In this document: piece after piece, positions 8,692 to 17,386 of the stretch
Layout of the letters: each line of letters starts with the position of its first letter
Numbering within the stretch: position 1 is the first letter of the stretch
Assembly: GCA_902489275.1 (NCBI GenBank)
Contig: CABTZK010000009.1
Coordinates: 1 to 64,000, forward strand
Reading direction: 5' to 3'
Source of the DNA: an uncultured Porphyromonadaceae bacterium
GTDB lineage: Bacteria > Bacteroidota > Bacteroidia > Bacteroidales > Muribaculaceae
DNA length: 64,000 nucleotides
Program-made: the position numbers and the translations under genes
Notes under the pieces: model-generated
Databases searched by the model: none
Seen by the model: the letters and a program-made list of their open reading frames with translations, nothing else
What the model was told of the DNA's origin: nothing

Positions 8692-10929
8692 ATGAAATTA
8701 TTGAAATCAGTTATGATGGCATCGTTAATGGCATCGATGGTGGCCACAACCGCATGTGACTCCTCCAAGGCTGGAACTAACGCTGGCGGCCCGAAGGCGC
8801 TACTGCCTCAGGACACCGCCGCTGCTGCTGCCAAAGGTGAGTACACTCCCGAAATCCTGAACAGTTTTGGCCGCGTCAGCGACCCGCAAGTGTCGCCCGA
8901 CCGCAAGAAAATTCTCTTTGGCGTGTCGTTTGTCGATATTGAGAAGAACCGCAGCAACCGTGACTTGTGGGTGATGGACATCGACGGCAAGAACTTCCAG
9001 CGCCTCACCAGCACTCCGAATAGCGAGTCAAACGCCGTGTGGTTTGATGGCGGCAACAAGATTGCCTTTGTTTACACCGACGACTCTAAGGACGACGCGC
9101 TGCCGCAAATGTGGGTGATGGATGCCAACGGGAGCGGCCGCAAGTGCGTGAGCGACATGGAAAAAGGTGTCGAGGGCTTTATTATCGCTCCCGACGAGAA
9201 GCACGTGATGCTCATTTCCGATGTCCAGTACGGGCAGCGCTGCCAGGACGTGTACCCCGACATGAAAGAGAGCAAAGCTCGCATCATCAACGACATGATG
9301 TATCGCCATTGGAACGAGTGGGTCGAAGAAATCCCGCAACCCTTTGTGGGCGCTTTCGACGGCTCAAAAGTGACTGATGTGAAAAACGTGCTTGAGGGCA
9401 CACAATTTGAATCACCCATGCGCCCTTGGGGTGGGGTGGAACAACTGGCTTGGACCCCCGACAGCAAGCAACTCATCTACACATGCCGCAAGAAGACGGG
9501 CAAGGAATATGCCGTATCAACCAACAGCGACCTCTATCTCTATGACGTGGCTAACGGGAAGACCGTGAAGAATCTCACCGAGGGGATGATGGGCTATGAC
9601 CAGAACCCAATCGTTTCGAAGAGCGGCAAGATTGCCTGGCTCTCGATGGAGCACGACGGATACGAGGCCGACAAGAACCGCATTTTCCTGATGGACAAGC
9701 TGGGCGGCGAGAAGAAAGACTTGACGGCTAAGTGGGACTATAGCGTCGACGCGATCGCCTTTAGCCCCGATGAGAAATACATCTATTTCACATGCCCGTT
9801 CCAAGGCACAATACCCATGTTCCGCATGGAGATTGCCACCCAAAAGATTGATACCATTGCCAGTGGCCAGTATGACTACAGTGGCATGGCTGTCAACCAG
9901 GACGGCAGCGTGATCACTTGCCGCCACTCCTACCTGGAACCCGACGAAATCTTCAGCGTGAGGCTGGGCGAGGAGTCGAAAAAGCTCACCGCTGTGAACG
10001 ATGACTTGCTGGCATCAATCGACCCCGTAACCTGCGAGAAGGTGATGGTTCCCACCACCGACGGCAAGCAGATGACCACTTGGGTGCTCTACCCGCCCAA
10101 GTTTGACAAGAGCAAGAAGTATCCAGCTATCCTTTTCTGCGAGGGTGGCCCTCAATCACCAGTTTCGCAATTCTGGAGCTATCGCTGGAATCTGCGCATC
10201 ATGGCCAACCATGGCTACATCGTGGTGGCTCCCAATCGTCGTGGTCTGCCAGGATTTGGCACCGAGTGGAACGCTCAAATCTCGGGCGACTATGCGGGTC
10301 AGAACATGAAGGACTATTTGGCTGCTGTTGACTACATGAAGACGAAACCCTACGTTGACGGTGACCACTTCGGCTGCACGGGCGCCAGTTACGGCGGCTA
10401 CTCGACCTATTGGTTAGCAGGTAACCACCAGGGACGCTTCGCCTGCTTCCTGTCGCATGCCGGTATCTTCGACCTGCGTGCGCAATATACCGAAACCGAG
10501 GAACTTTGGTTTGTGAACTGGGATCTTGGCGGCGCGCCTTGGGAAAAGGATAATGCCCTTGCTCAAAAATCGTTCCAGCTTGCCGACCCCAAAAACTACG
10601 TTCAAAACTGGGACAAGCCCATCATGGTGACTACGGGCGAGAACGATTTCCGCATCTCCTACACTCAGACCATGCAGGCTTTCAATGCGGCGCGCTTGCG
10701 TGGCCTTGAGGCTCGACTGGTACTCTATCCCGATGAGTGCCACTGGGTGCAGAAGCCACAGAACAGCATCGTTTGGCAGCGCGAGTTCTTTAACTGGATG
10801 GACCAGTGGCTCATGCCTGGCAGCGAAGCGGCCAAGAAGGCTGCCGAAATGCGTCAACAGCGTGATGAGGCCAAGAAACAAGAGACGGCTCCCATCAAAC
10901 TGCCAGCCAACCCCATGACCGTGAAGTAG
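8692..10929 (+). CDS. S9 family prolyl oligopeptidase-type lipoprotein peptidase
   Basis: A 745-aa exported serine peptidase. The N-terminus is a lipoprotein signal with lipobox ATTAC, giving acylated Cys22. Residues about 55-440 form WD/PD40-type beta-propeller repeats (SPDRKKILF, WTPDSKQLIY, FSPDEKYIYF). The C-terminal alpha/beta hydrolase carries the catalytic triad Ser566 in GASYGGYS, Asp652 in GENDFRI and His684 in DECHW. The family (dipeptidyl/acylaminoacyl peptidases) removes dipeptides or cleaves after proline in short peptides; in Bacteroidales such enzymes act in the periplasm or on the surface in peptide feeding. The C-terminus ends in a charged Ala/Lys/Glu-rich tail. It is a single-gene transcription unit with its own promoter and terminator. 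Confidence 0.92.
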   Translation: MKLLKSVMMASLMASMVATTACDSSKAGTNAGGPKALLPQDTAAAAAKGEYTPEILNSFGRVSDPQVSPDRKKILFGVSFVDIEKNRSNRDLWVMDIDGKNFQRLTSTPNSESNAVWFDGGNKIAFVYTDDSKDDALPQMWVMDANGSGRKCVSDMEKGVEGFIIAPDEKHVMLISDVQYGQRCQDVYPDMKESKARIINDMMYRHWNEWVEEIPQPFVGAFDGSKVTDVKNVLEGTQFESPMRPWGGVEQLAWTPDSKQLIYTCRKKTGKEYAVSTNSDLYLYDVANGKTVKNLTEGMMGYDQNPIVSKSGKIAWLSMEHDGYEADKNRIFLMDKLGGEKKDLTAKWDYSVDAIAFSPDEKYIYFTCPFQGTIPMFRMEIATQKIDTIASGQYDYSGMAVNQDGSVITCRHSYLEPDEIFSVRLGEESKKLTAVNDDLLASIDPVTCEKVMVPTTDGKQMTTWVLYPPKFDKSKKYPAILFCEGGPQSPVSQFWSYRWNLRIMANHGYIVVAPNRRGLPGFGTEWNAQISGDYAGQNMKDYLAAVDYMKTKPYVDGDHFGCTGASYGGYSTYWLAGNHQGRFACFLSHAGIFDLRAQYTETEELWFVNWDLGGAPWEKDNALAQKSFQLADPKNYVQNWDKPIMVTTGENDFRISYTQTMQAFNAARLRGLEARLVLYPDECHWVQKPQNSIVWQREFFNWMDQWLMPGSEAAKKAAEMRQQRDEAKKQETAPIKLPANPMTVK

Positions 10930-10960
10930 GCCGCGAGGTCACATGTCCCGATAACAGAGT

Positions 10961-10997
10961 CAGGTGGATTTCAGTCAAGAAGTCCACCTGATTATTC
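10961..10997 (+). terminator. Bidirectional terminator between convergent peptidase genes
   Basis: An 8-bp perfect stem, CAGGTGGA (10961-10968) with TCCACCTG (10983-10990), lies between the convergent S9 peptidase and proline iminopeptidase genes. The downstream T content is modest, so strength is uncertain. Confidence 0.6.
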
Positions 10998-11021
10998 TAT
11001 GTGAGCTTTGTAAGCTTTGTC

Positions 11022-11909
11022 TTATACCTTGTCGATTTCGTCGAGCCACTTGGTGAGCACATCACAGTAGTGGTCATTTTGCTCGGCAAATGGCATGTGG
11101 CGCGCGCCGTCGAAGAGTTCCCATTGCGTTACTGGAATGCCGTCATACATGGTTTTCGCGATGAGCGGCGTGCACATGTCATTCGTGCCGCTCATGATGA
11201 GGCATGGAACGGTGATTTCGCCCAAGCGGTCGATATAGTCAAAGTCTTTGAGCGTGCCCAGTGGCGTGTACTCGTTTGGCCCCCATCCGTAGAGATAGGA
11301 GTCGGCTCCGCTCTTCTTGGGGCGTCGCAAGCACTCGGGGCTGTCTGCTGTTACTTCGCCGGCGCAATGCAAATCCATAAAACGATCATTGGCCGACAAA
11401 TAGGCGGGGTCGTTGTAATTGCCCGTTTCCTCGGCCTTTGCAATGGCGCATTGGTCCTCTTGGCTCATCAACTTGATGAGGCGGTGCTGCTCTTTCCCCC
11501 ACAGCCAGCTGGCGGGCAATGTGCTTGAGAGGATGGCTGAGCGCACCTCTTCGGGTTTCTCCTCGATGAGGTATTGAATCACGAGCATGCCTCCCCATGA
11601 CTGACCCAAAATGTGGAATTGCTCAAGTCGCAAGTGCTTCACAAGGGCTTTGAGTTCTCCTAACCAAGTCTCTGGAGTCCAAAGCTCAGGATGACCCTCG
11701 ACAAATGAATTTCCACAGCCAATCTGGTCGTAAGAAATCACCTGCCGGCCCGTGTCGGCTATGCGGTCGAGCAACTCAAAATAGTTGTGTGTACTGCCAG
11801 GCCCGCCATGTAGCAGGAGGATAGGCGCTTGGTTATCGCGGTTCTCGCCCACGATGCGGTAGTAAGTTTGATAGCCCAGATAGGGCATGTAGCCTTCTGT
11901 CGTTTTCAT
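11022..11909 (-). CDS. Proline iminopeptidase, alpha/beta hydrolase (peptidase S33)
   Basis: A 295-aa cytoplasmic alpha/beta hydrolase of the proline iminopeptidase type, which removes N-terminal proline from peptides. The oxyanion motif HGGPG is at 34-38. The triad is Ser104 (GQSWGG), Asp244 (GTNDM) and His271 (ARHMPF). There is no signal peptide. It lies convergent to the secreted S9 peptidase, and together they could handle proline-rich peptides, the S9 enzyme outside and this one inside; that link is inference from proximity. No clear -7 box is visible before the ATG at 11909. Confidence 0.9.
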   Translation of the reverse strand: MKTTEGYMPYLGYQTYYRIVGENRDNQAPILLLHGGPGSTHNYFELLDRIADTGRQVISYDQIGCGNSFVEGHPELWTPETWLGELKALVKHLRLEQFHILGQSWGGMLVIQYLIEEKPEEVRSAILSSTLPASWLWGKEQHRLIKLMSQEDQCAIAKAEETGNYNDPAYLSANDRFMDLHCAGEVTADSPECLRRPKKSGADSYLYGWGPNEYTPLGTLKDFDYIDRLGEITVPCLIMSGTNDMCTPLIAKTMYDGIPVTQWELFDGARHMPFAEQNDHYCDVLTKWLDEIDKV

Positions 11910-11945
11910 TGATTTGCTTTTTTTTTAGGGTTTTATTAGCGATTG

Positions 11946-13880
11946 TTACTTTCGTCGCCTGCCGTGACTCTGGCGATGAGGGCGGCAAGCATCGTTTGTG
12001 GATTGCATGTTGCGTGTCTGCTGGCTATGCATGGGCGTGCTATAGGGGTAGAGGCGAGCCAGCAAGTCGTTGCGGTGCATCTTGCGGAGCGAGTTGAGGA
12101 TGTCGCGCTTGTATTCCTTTTCGTACCAAAAGAAATACTTCCTTTGCGCCAATTTTTCTTCTTTGCTGTGGGCGGTGTACACGGGTTGCAGGGTGTAAGG
12201 ATGAAAACCCGTGTAGAACGTCTCGGTCGATACGGTCATGGGGGTTGGCGTGAAGTCCTGCACCTGTTCCAGGTGGAAATTCAAGTCTTTGGTCATGGCG
12301 GCAAGTTCGGCCATGTCCTCCTCGGTACAGCCTGGGTGAGAGGAGATAAAATAAGGAATCAGTTGCTCCTTGAGCTGGTATTTCTCGTTGATGCGGTCAA
12401 ACTTCGCCTTGAATTTCTCAAAGAGCGAGAATGAGGGCTTGCGCATGAGGTTGAGCACCCGGTCGCTCGTGTTCTCGGGGGCTACCTTCAATCTTCCTGA
12501 CACATGGTAGCGGATGAGTTCCTCGTTATATTGGCGATTTACTTTGTCAATTCGCTCATCGCCAGTCACGTGCATCGACAAGTCATAGCGCACGCCGCTG
12601 CCAATAAACGATTTCTTCACCTCGGGCAAGGCATCAACAGCGTGGTAGATGTCGAGCAGTGCGCTGTGGTCGCTGTTGAGGTTGCCGCATGGCGACGGAT
12701 GCAGGCATGAGGGCCTGACGCACTTCTTGCAGCGCTCCAAGTCGTGCCCGCGCATGTGGTACATATTGGCGCTGGGGCCTCCCAAATCGCTAATGTAGCC
12801 CTTGAAGTCCTCCATTTGGATGACCTGCCTCACCTCTCGCATAATCGACTCCTTGCTGCGCGAGGCAATGAATTTGCCTTGGTGGGCGCTGATGGTGCAA
12901 AACGCGCACCCGCCAAAGCACCCGCGGTGCAAGTTCACCGAGTGACGTATCATCTCATAGGCGGGGATGCGTTTGCCGCGGTAGCGAGGGTGTGGCAGGC
13001 GCGTGTAGGGCAAGTCGAACGAGGCGTCAATTTCTGCCGTCGTCATGGGCGGATTGGTGCGATTCACCTTAATGGCCATGTCGCCAGTGGCTTGCCACAG
13101 GTTGTGGCCGTTCCAGCGGTTACTCTCGATCTCGATGTCACGGAAATTCTCGGCCTGCATCTTCTTGTTGGCGATGCACTCCTCAAAGGGGTGCAGCACC
13201 ACGTCGCTGCCGCTAGTGGGAATATGGCTCAACGGTGCTCGCACCACCGTTTGCGGGATGTCGACAAGTTCCTCGATGCTTTTCCCACCATGCAGGGCAT
13301 CGGCGATTTCTACCATGGGCTTCTCGCCCATGCCATAGACCAGCATATCGGCAGGGCTGTCAATCAGGATGGAAGGGAGCACCTTGTCCTGCCAGTAGTC
13401 GTAGTGCGCCAGCCGGCGCAGCGAGGCCTCGATGCCGCCTGCAATCACCGGTACGCTGGGAAAAAGTTTCTTCAAGATCTCGCTGTACACAATGGTGGGG
13501 TAGTCGGGGCGCTGGCCTGCGCGCCCGCCAGGCGTGTAAGCGTCATCGCTTCGGCGGCGGCGGTTGGCCGTGTAATGATTCACCATCGAGTCCATCGCTC
13601 CAGCCGAGACCCCGAAGAAGAGCCGCGGCCGACCCAGTTTCGTGAAGTCGCGCAAGTCATCGCGCCAGTTTGGCTGTGGCACAATCGCCACATGGTAGCC
13701 GTGCGCCTCAAGCACGCGGCCAATCACGGCAGCGCCCATCGATGGGTGGTCGATGTAGGCGTCGCCGCTGAATATAATCACATCAACGTGGTCCCACCCC
13801 AAGTGTTCAATCTCCTTTTTGGTGGTGGGCAGCCATTGTCCTTTGACGTGATGGTCGCGTAGCGTGGCGGGCTGTTTCAT
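11946..13880 (-). CDS. ygiQ: YgiQ family radical SAM protein
   Basis: A 644-aa radical SAM protein of the YgiQ (UPF0313) family. An N-terminal domain (residues about 1-290) precedes the radical SAM core, whose iron-sulfur cluster cysteines are Cys321, Cys325 and Cys328 in HRGCFGGCAFC. A second cysteine-containing segment, CKKCVRPSCLHPSPC, lies near 390-405. The family is widespread but its reaction is not established. It starts 2 nt after the uvrB stop codon, so the two are cotranscribed and probably translationally coupled. Confidence 0.93.
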   Translation of the reverse strand: MKQPATLRDHHVKGQWLPTTKKEIEHLGWDHVDVIIFSGDAYIDHPSMGAAVIGRVLEAHGYHVAIVPQPNWRDDLRDFTKLGRPRLFFGVSAGAMDSMVNHYTANRRRRSDDAYTPGGRAGQRPDYPTIVYSEILKKLFPSVPVIAGGIEASLRRLAHYDYWQDKVLPSILIDSPADMLVYGMGEKPMVEIADALHGGKSIEELVDIPQTVVRAPLSHIPTSGSDVVLHPFEECIANKKMQAENFRDIEIESNRWNGHNLWQATGDMAIKVNRTNPPMTTAEIDASFDLPYTRLPHPRYRGKRIPAYEMIRHSVNLHRGCFGGCAFCTISAHQGKFIASRSKESIMREVRQVIQMEDFKGYISDLGGPSANMYHMRGHDLERCKKCVRPSCLHPSPCGNLNSDHSALLDIYHAVDALPEVKKSFIGSGVRYDLSMHVTGDERIDKVNRQYNEELIRYHVSGRLKVAPENTSDRVLNLMRKPSFSLFEKFKAKFDRINEKYQLKEQLIPYFISSHPGCTEEDMAELAAMTKDLNFHLEQVQDFTPTPMTVSTETFYTGFHPYTLQPVYTAHSKEEKLAQRKYFFWYEKEYKRDILNSLRKMHRNDLLARLYPYSTPMHSQQTRNMQSTNDACRPHRQSHGRRRK

Positions 13881-13882
13881 CG

Positions 13883-15973
13883 CTATGGCTGTTTTTTGTT
13901 GTTGAGTTGCTCTTGCAGTTTAATCATCTCGTCGCGATACTGGGCAGCCTCGATGAAGTCCATGCGCTTGGCGGCTGCCACCATTTCGCTTTTGAGGTGT
14001 TCGATGACCTTTTCCAAGCTCTGGCCGCTCATGTATTGCACCACGGGATCGGCAGCGATGCCCGCGGTGTGGTCGAACTCGGCTGTTGTGTAGCGCTGGG
14101 CTGGAGTGATGTCCAGCACGTTGCTCTCGTATTGCCGGGCGTGCTTCTTGCCCTCCTCACCCATGCGCAACTCGTTGTCGGCTCCAATGATGGCATTGCG
14201 AGCCTTGTTGATGGCTTGCGGGGTGATGCCATGCTCCTCGTTGTATTTCAATTGAAGGGTGCGGCGTCGGTCAGTCTCGTCGATGGTTTGCTGCATTGAT
14301 TCTGTGATGTTGTCGGCATACATGATGACCAGCCCATTCAGGTTGCGCGCGGCGCGACCAGCCGTCTGAGTGAGGCTGCGGCGGCTGCGCAAGAAGCCCT
14401 CTTTGTCAGCATCGATAATAGCCACTAATGAGACTTCGGGCAAGTCAAGCCCCTCGCGAAGCAGGTTCACGCCCACCAGCACGTCAATTGCGCCTGCACG
14501 CAAGTCGTCGAGAATTTGGATGCGGTCCATGGTTTCCACGTCACTGTGCATATAGGCGCAGCGAATGTCGAGCCGTGCCAAGTAGGCACTCAATTCCTCG
14601 GCCATGCGCTTGGTGAGGGTTGTTACTAATGTGCGCTCATGATGCTCAATGCGAAGCTGTATCTCCTCAATGAGGTCGTCAATCTGCCCTGCCGATGGGC
14701 GCACCTCGATGCGCGGGTCAAGCAGGCCGGTGGGCCTGATGATTTGCTCGGTGATGACTCCTTCGCATTTTTGCAGCTCATAGTCGGCTGGTGTGGCGCT
14801 CACGTAGATGGTTTGCCCGGTCATTTCCTCAAATTCCTCGAAGCGGAGCGGGCGGTTATCGACAGCAGCCTCTAACCTGAAGCCATAGTTCACCAAGTTG
14901 ATTTTCCGGCTCTGGTCGCCACCGTACATGGCGCGTATTTGCGGCACGGTCACGTGGCTCTCGTCAATAATGGTGAGAAAGTCGCCTGGGAAAAAGTCGA
15001 GCAGGCAGAAAGGCTTCTGCCCGGGCTGGCGCCCGTCGAAATAGCGCGAGTAGTTCTCAATGCCGCTGCAATAGCCCACCTCACGAATCATTTCCAAGTC
15101 ATATTCCACGCGCTCTTTGAGGCGCTTGGCCTCGGCCGGCCGCCCCTCGCGATAGAATGCGTCGACTTGAGTACCCAGGTCGACGGCAATTTGGTTCAGG
15201 GCGTGAGCCATGCTCGATTTATCGGCCACAAAGGCGTTGCCTGGGAAGATGTTAAAGCGCTCCTCGTCGCGAATGGGCATTTGGGTCGTGTAGTCAAGAA
15301 ACTGGATGCGCTCCACCTCGTTTCCCCAGAAGATCACGCGCAAGATGAATTGCTCGTTCGACAAGGCGATGTCTACCGTGTCGCCTTTCACCCTGAAAGT
15401 GCCTGGCACGAGTTCCATCTCGTTGCGAGAATAGAGCGAGTCAACGAGTTTTCGCAAAAACTCGTCACGGCTCACTTGCTGCCCCATGTGCACCTCGATT
15501 GTTTTCTCGCGGATGCTCTCGGGGTTGCCCATGCCATAGAGGCACGACACACTCGACACCACCACAATGTCGCGGCGCCCGCTTTGCAGCGCGGCAATGG
15601 TTGAGAGGCGCAAGCGCTCAATCTCATCGTTAATAGCAAGGTCTTTCTCAATGTACTTGTCAACCGAGGGAATGTAGGCCTCGGGCTGGTAGTAGTCATA
15701 GTAGCTCACGTAGTAGTGCACGGAGTTCACAGGGAAAAAACTCTTGAATTCGCTGTAGAGTTGCGCGGCAAGGGTCTTGTTGTGCGATAGCACGAGCGTG
15801 GGGCGACCGGTTCGGGCAACCACGTTAGCCATGGTGAAAGTCTTTCCCGAGCCCGTCACGCCAAGCAGCGTTTGAAACGGAGTGCCACCGTTCACGCCCG
15901 CCACGAGCTCGTCAATAGCCTGTGGCTGGTCACCTGTGGGCTCAAAGGGCGAATGCAGTTCAAAATCGGTCAT
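13883..15973 (-). CDS. uvrB: Excinuclease ABC subunit B
   Basis: UvrB is the damage-verifying helicase-like subunit of nucleotide excision repair. From the ATG at 15973 the protein is 696 aa, the usual size. Visible features in order: Walker A LGVTGSGKT (near residue 40), the damage-probing hairpin region SYYDYYQPEAYIP (near 95), the DEAD-like IIDESHVTVPQ (near 340), motif VI QTAGRAARN (near 545), and the C-terminal UVR motif KRMDFIEAAQYRDEM that contacts UvrC. A TTG two codons upstream is a less likely start. It heads a two-gene operon with ygiQ; uvrA and uvrC are not in the window. Confidence 0.97.
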   Translation of the reverse strand: MTDFELHSPFEPTGDQPQAIDELVAGVNGGTPFQTLLGVTGSGKTFTMANVVARTGRPTLVLSHNKTLAAQLYSEFKSFFPVNSVHYYVSYYDYYQPEAYIPSVDKYIEKDLAINDEIERLRLSTIAALQSGRRDIVVVSSVSCLYGMGNPESIREKTIEVHMGQQVSRDEFLRKLVDSLYSRNEMELVPGTFRVKGDTVDIALSNEQFILRVIFWGNEVERIQFLDYTTQMPIRDEERFNIFPGNAFVADKSSMAHALNQIAVDLGTQVDAFYREGRPAEAKRLKERVEYDLEMIREVGYCSGIENYSRYFDGRQPGQKPFCLLDFFPGDFLTIIDESHVTVPQIRAMYGGDQSRKINLVNYGFRLEAAVDNRPLRFEEFEEMTGQTIYVSATPADYELQKCEGVITEQIIRPTGLLDPRIEVRPSAGQIDDLIEEIQLRIEHHERTLVTTLTKRMAEELSAYLARLDIRCAYMHSDVETMDRIQILDDLRAGAIDVLVGVNLLREGLDLPEVSLVAIIDADKEGFLRSRRSLTQTAGRAARNLNGLVIMYADNITESMQQTIDETDRRRTLQLKYNEEHGITPQAINKARNAIIGADNELRMGEEGKKHARQYESNVLDITPAQRYTTAEFDHTAGIAADPVVQYMSGQSLEKVIEHLKSEMVAAAKRMDFIEAAQYRDEMIKLQEQLNNKKQP

Positions 15974-15992
15974 ATTCAATGCTTATCACTCA

Positions 15993-16000
15993 CAAAGATA
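15993..16000 (-). promoter_or_regulatory. -7 box of the uvrB-ygiQ promoter
   Basis: TATCTTTG on the minus strand (CAAAGATA on the plus strand) lies 20 nt before the uvrB ATG. I do not see a good -33 box at the expected distance. Confidence 0.6.
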
Positions 16001-16114
16001 CAACAAAGAAATGAGAATTTATCCTGAAGCGCGGCTCAATCTTCCCAACAACTCGTTGAAAACCCCCAACTCATGAAACTAAAATGAAATTTTAACCAAA
16101 AAGCGCGCCAAAAG

Positions 16115-16146
16115 TTTTGCCGTTTCAAAGAAATGTGCTACCTTTG
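16115..16146 (+). promoter_or_regulatory. Promoter of the tRNA-Ala gene
   Basis: -33 box TTTTG (16115-16119) and -7 box TACCTTTG (16139-16146) are 19 nt apart, a near-perfect Bacteroidetes promoter. The mature tRNA starts 11 nt after the -7 box. Confidence 0.85.
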
Positions 16147-16156
16147 CATCGCTTTT

Positions 16157-16229
16157 GGGGCATTAGCTCATCTGGTAGAGCGCAACACTGGCAGTGTTGA
16201 GGTAAGCGGTTCGAGTCCGCTATGCTCCA
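16157..16229 (+). tRNA. tRNA-Ala (anticodon GGC)
   Basis: The 73-nt cloverleaf is complete: acceptor GGGGCAT against ATGCTCC with the G3-U70 wobble that identifies tRNA-Ala; D stem GCTC/GAGC; anticodon stem CAACA/TGTTG around loop CTGGCAG, anticodon GGC; T arm AGCGG-TTCGAGT-CCGCT; discriminator A. CCA is not encoded, so it must be added by the CCA-adding enzyme. It is a single tRNA gene with its own promoter and terminator. Confidence 0.96.
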
Positions 16230-16244
16230 CAAACGTGCGATATA

Positions 16245-16292
16245 GCACCATTAAAGTCCTTAAGGCTCTTTGATGGTGCTTTTGCTTTTTTC
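16245..16292 (+). terminator. Terminator of the tRNA-Ala gene
   Basis: Arms GCACCATTAAAG (16245-16256) and CTTTGATGGTGC (16268-16279) pair with one mismatch-like step in the middle and are followed by a T-rich run (16280-16291). It lies between the tRNA and the convergent def gene. Confidence 0.85.
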
Positions 16293-16356
16293 TACAGGAA
16301 TAAGTTGAAAGATGTGGAGGATGCTGTGAAGTACCCTCCGCGTTTTTTTGAGGCGC

Positions 16357-16929
16357 TTATCTTTTGCCGGCAGGCTTGAAAAACTTCGTGCGATAGTTGC
16401 AGTGTGTTTTCCCTTTCACGATGTTGTTCAGTTTTGTGCGAATCATTGTCTTGCGAATGGGCGCAATGCGGTCGGTGAAAAGAGTGCCGTCGAGGTGGTC
16501 ATATTCGTGTTGAATGACACGGGCTAAGTAGCCCTCAAAGTCTTCGTCGTGCTCTTCCCAATTCTCGTCGGCCCACTTGAGGTGTATCTTTGAGTGGCGG
16601 GTCACGTTTTCGTGAATCCCAGGAACGCTCAGGCAGCCTTCTTCCCGGGTCACGGTGGCACTTTCCTCGTCGATGGTGAGCTCGGGGTTGATGAGCACGA
16701 GACGCTTGCCTTTGAGTTCGGGGAAGTCGTCCTTGAGTATATCGACATCAATGAAAATCAAGCGTGCGTTAACGCCCACTTGTGGAGCGGCGATGCCAAT
16801 GCCATCGCTGGCATACATGGTCTCTTTCATGTTGTCGATGAGTTCGTGCAGCCCCTCAAAGTCTTTGGTCACTTGCTGTGCCGTTTTGCGCAGCACGGGT
16901 TGTCCGTAGGTATAAATAGGTAAAACCAT
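16357..16929 (-). CDS. def: Peptide deformylase
   Basis: Def removes the formyl group from the N-terminal Met of new proteins. All three family motifs are present in the 190-aa protein: GIGIAAPQVG (motif 1), EEGCLSVPG (motif 2, with the metal-binding Cys) and QHEYDHLDG (motif 3, HExxH-type with both metal-binding His and the catalytic Glu). It starts 6 nt after ruvX stops and is the last gene of the rho-ruvX-def group. No formyltransferase gene is adjacent, unlike in many Proteobacteria. Confidence 0.97.
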   Translation of the reverse strand: MVLPIYTYGQPVLRKTAQQVTKDFEGLHELIDNMKETMYASDGIGIAAPQVGVNARLIFIDVDILKDDFPELKGKRLVLINPELTIDEESATVTREEGCLSVPGIHENVTRHSKIHLKWADENWEEHDEDFEGYLARVIQHEYDHLDGTLFTDRIAPIRKTMIRTKLNNIVKGKTHCNYRTKFFKPAGKR

Positions 16930-16935
16930 TTTTTG

Positions 16936-17358
16936 CTATGTCTTTAATTTCTTGCTTTCTAAGTAGTCATTTAAAATAATGGTCGCTGCAATGGCATCGA
17001 CACGGCTCTTGTCGCGGCGGTCGCTTTTTTTCATTCCGCCGTCAATCATGGCGCGGTGTGCGAGGGTCGAGGTAAATCGCTCGTCGTACATCACCACGGG
17101 CAAGTTGGGCAATTCCTTTTTGAGCTGTTTTAAAAAAGGAGCGATATAGCGCATGCTCTCGCTGGGTTTCCCGTTGAGTTGCGTGGGCTGCCCCATGACG
17201 ATGAGGTCAACGCTCTCTTTGCCCACATAGTTTTTGAGCCAGGCCATGAGCGACGCGGTAGACACAGTTTCCAATCCGTTGGCAATAATTTGCAACGGAT
17301 CGGTCACTGCAACACCTGTGCGCTTGCGACCATAGTCTATGGCTATAATTCTTCCCAT
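16936..17358 (-). CDS. ruvX: Putative pre-16S rRNA nuclease / Holliday junction resolvase-like YqgF
   Basis: A 140-aa RNase H-fold protein of the YqgF/RuvX family. The N-terminal IIAIDYGRKRTGVAVTDP carries the first catalytic Asp; later segments are LIVMGQP, YDERFTS and the C-terminal DAIAATIILNDYL with another acidic residue. In Escherichia coli the homologue matures the 5' end of 16S rRNA. The ATG at 17358 is chosen; a TTG two codons upstream is possible. It sits 28 nt after rho and 6 nt before def. Confidence 0.92.
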   Translation of the reverse strand: MGRIIAIDYGRKRTGVAVTDPLQIIANGLETVSTASLMAWLKNYVGKESVDLIVMGQPTQLNGKPSESMRYIAPFLKQLKKELPNLPVVMYDERFTSTLAHRAMIDGGMKKSDRRDKSRVDAIAATIILNDYLESKKLKT

Positions 17359-17386
17359 TGCCAATTTAATCTTTGAGCCAATGGGG

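Noticed and set aside
12744..13862. 372-codon plus-strand frame inside ygiQ
   Set aside because: It is antisense to a clear full-length YgiQ protein with intact cluster cysteines; high GC at third positions creates long shadow frames.
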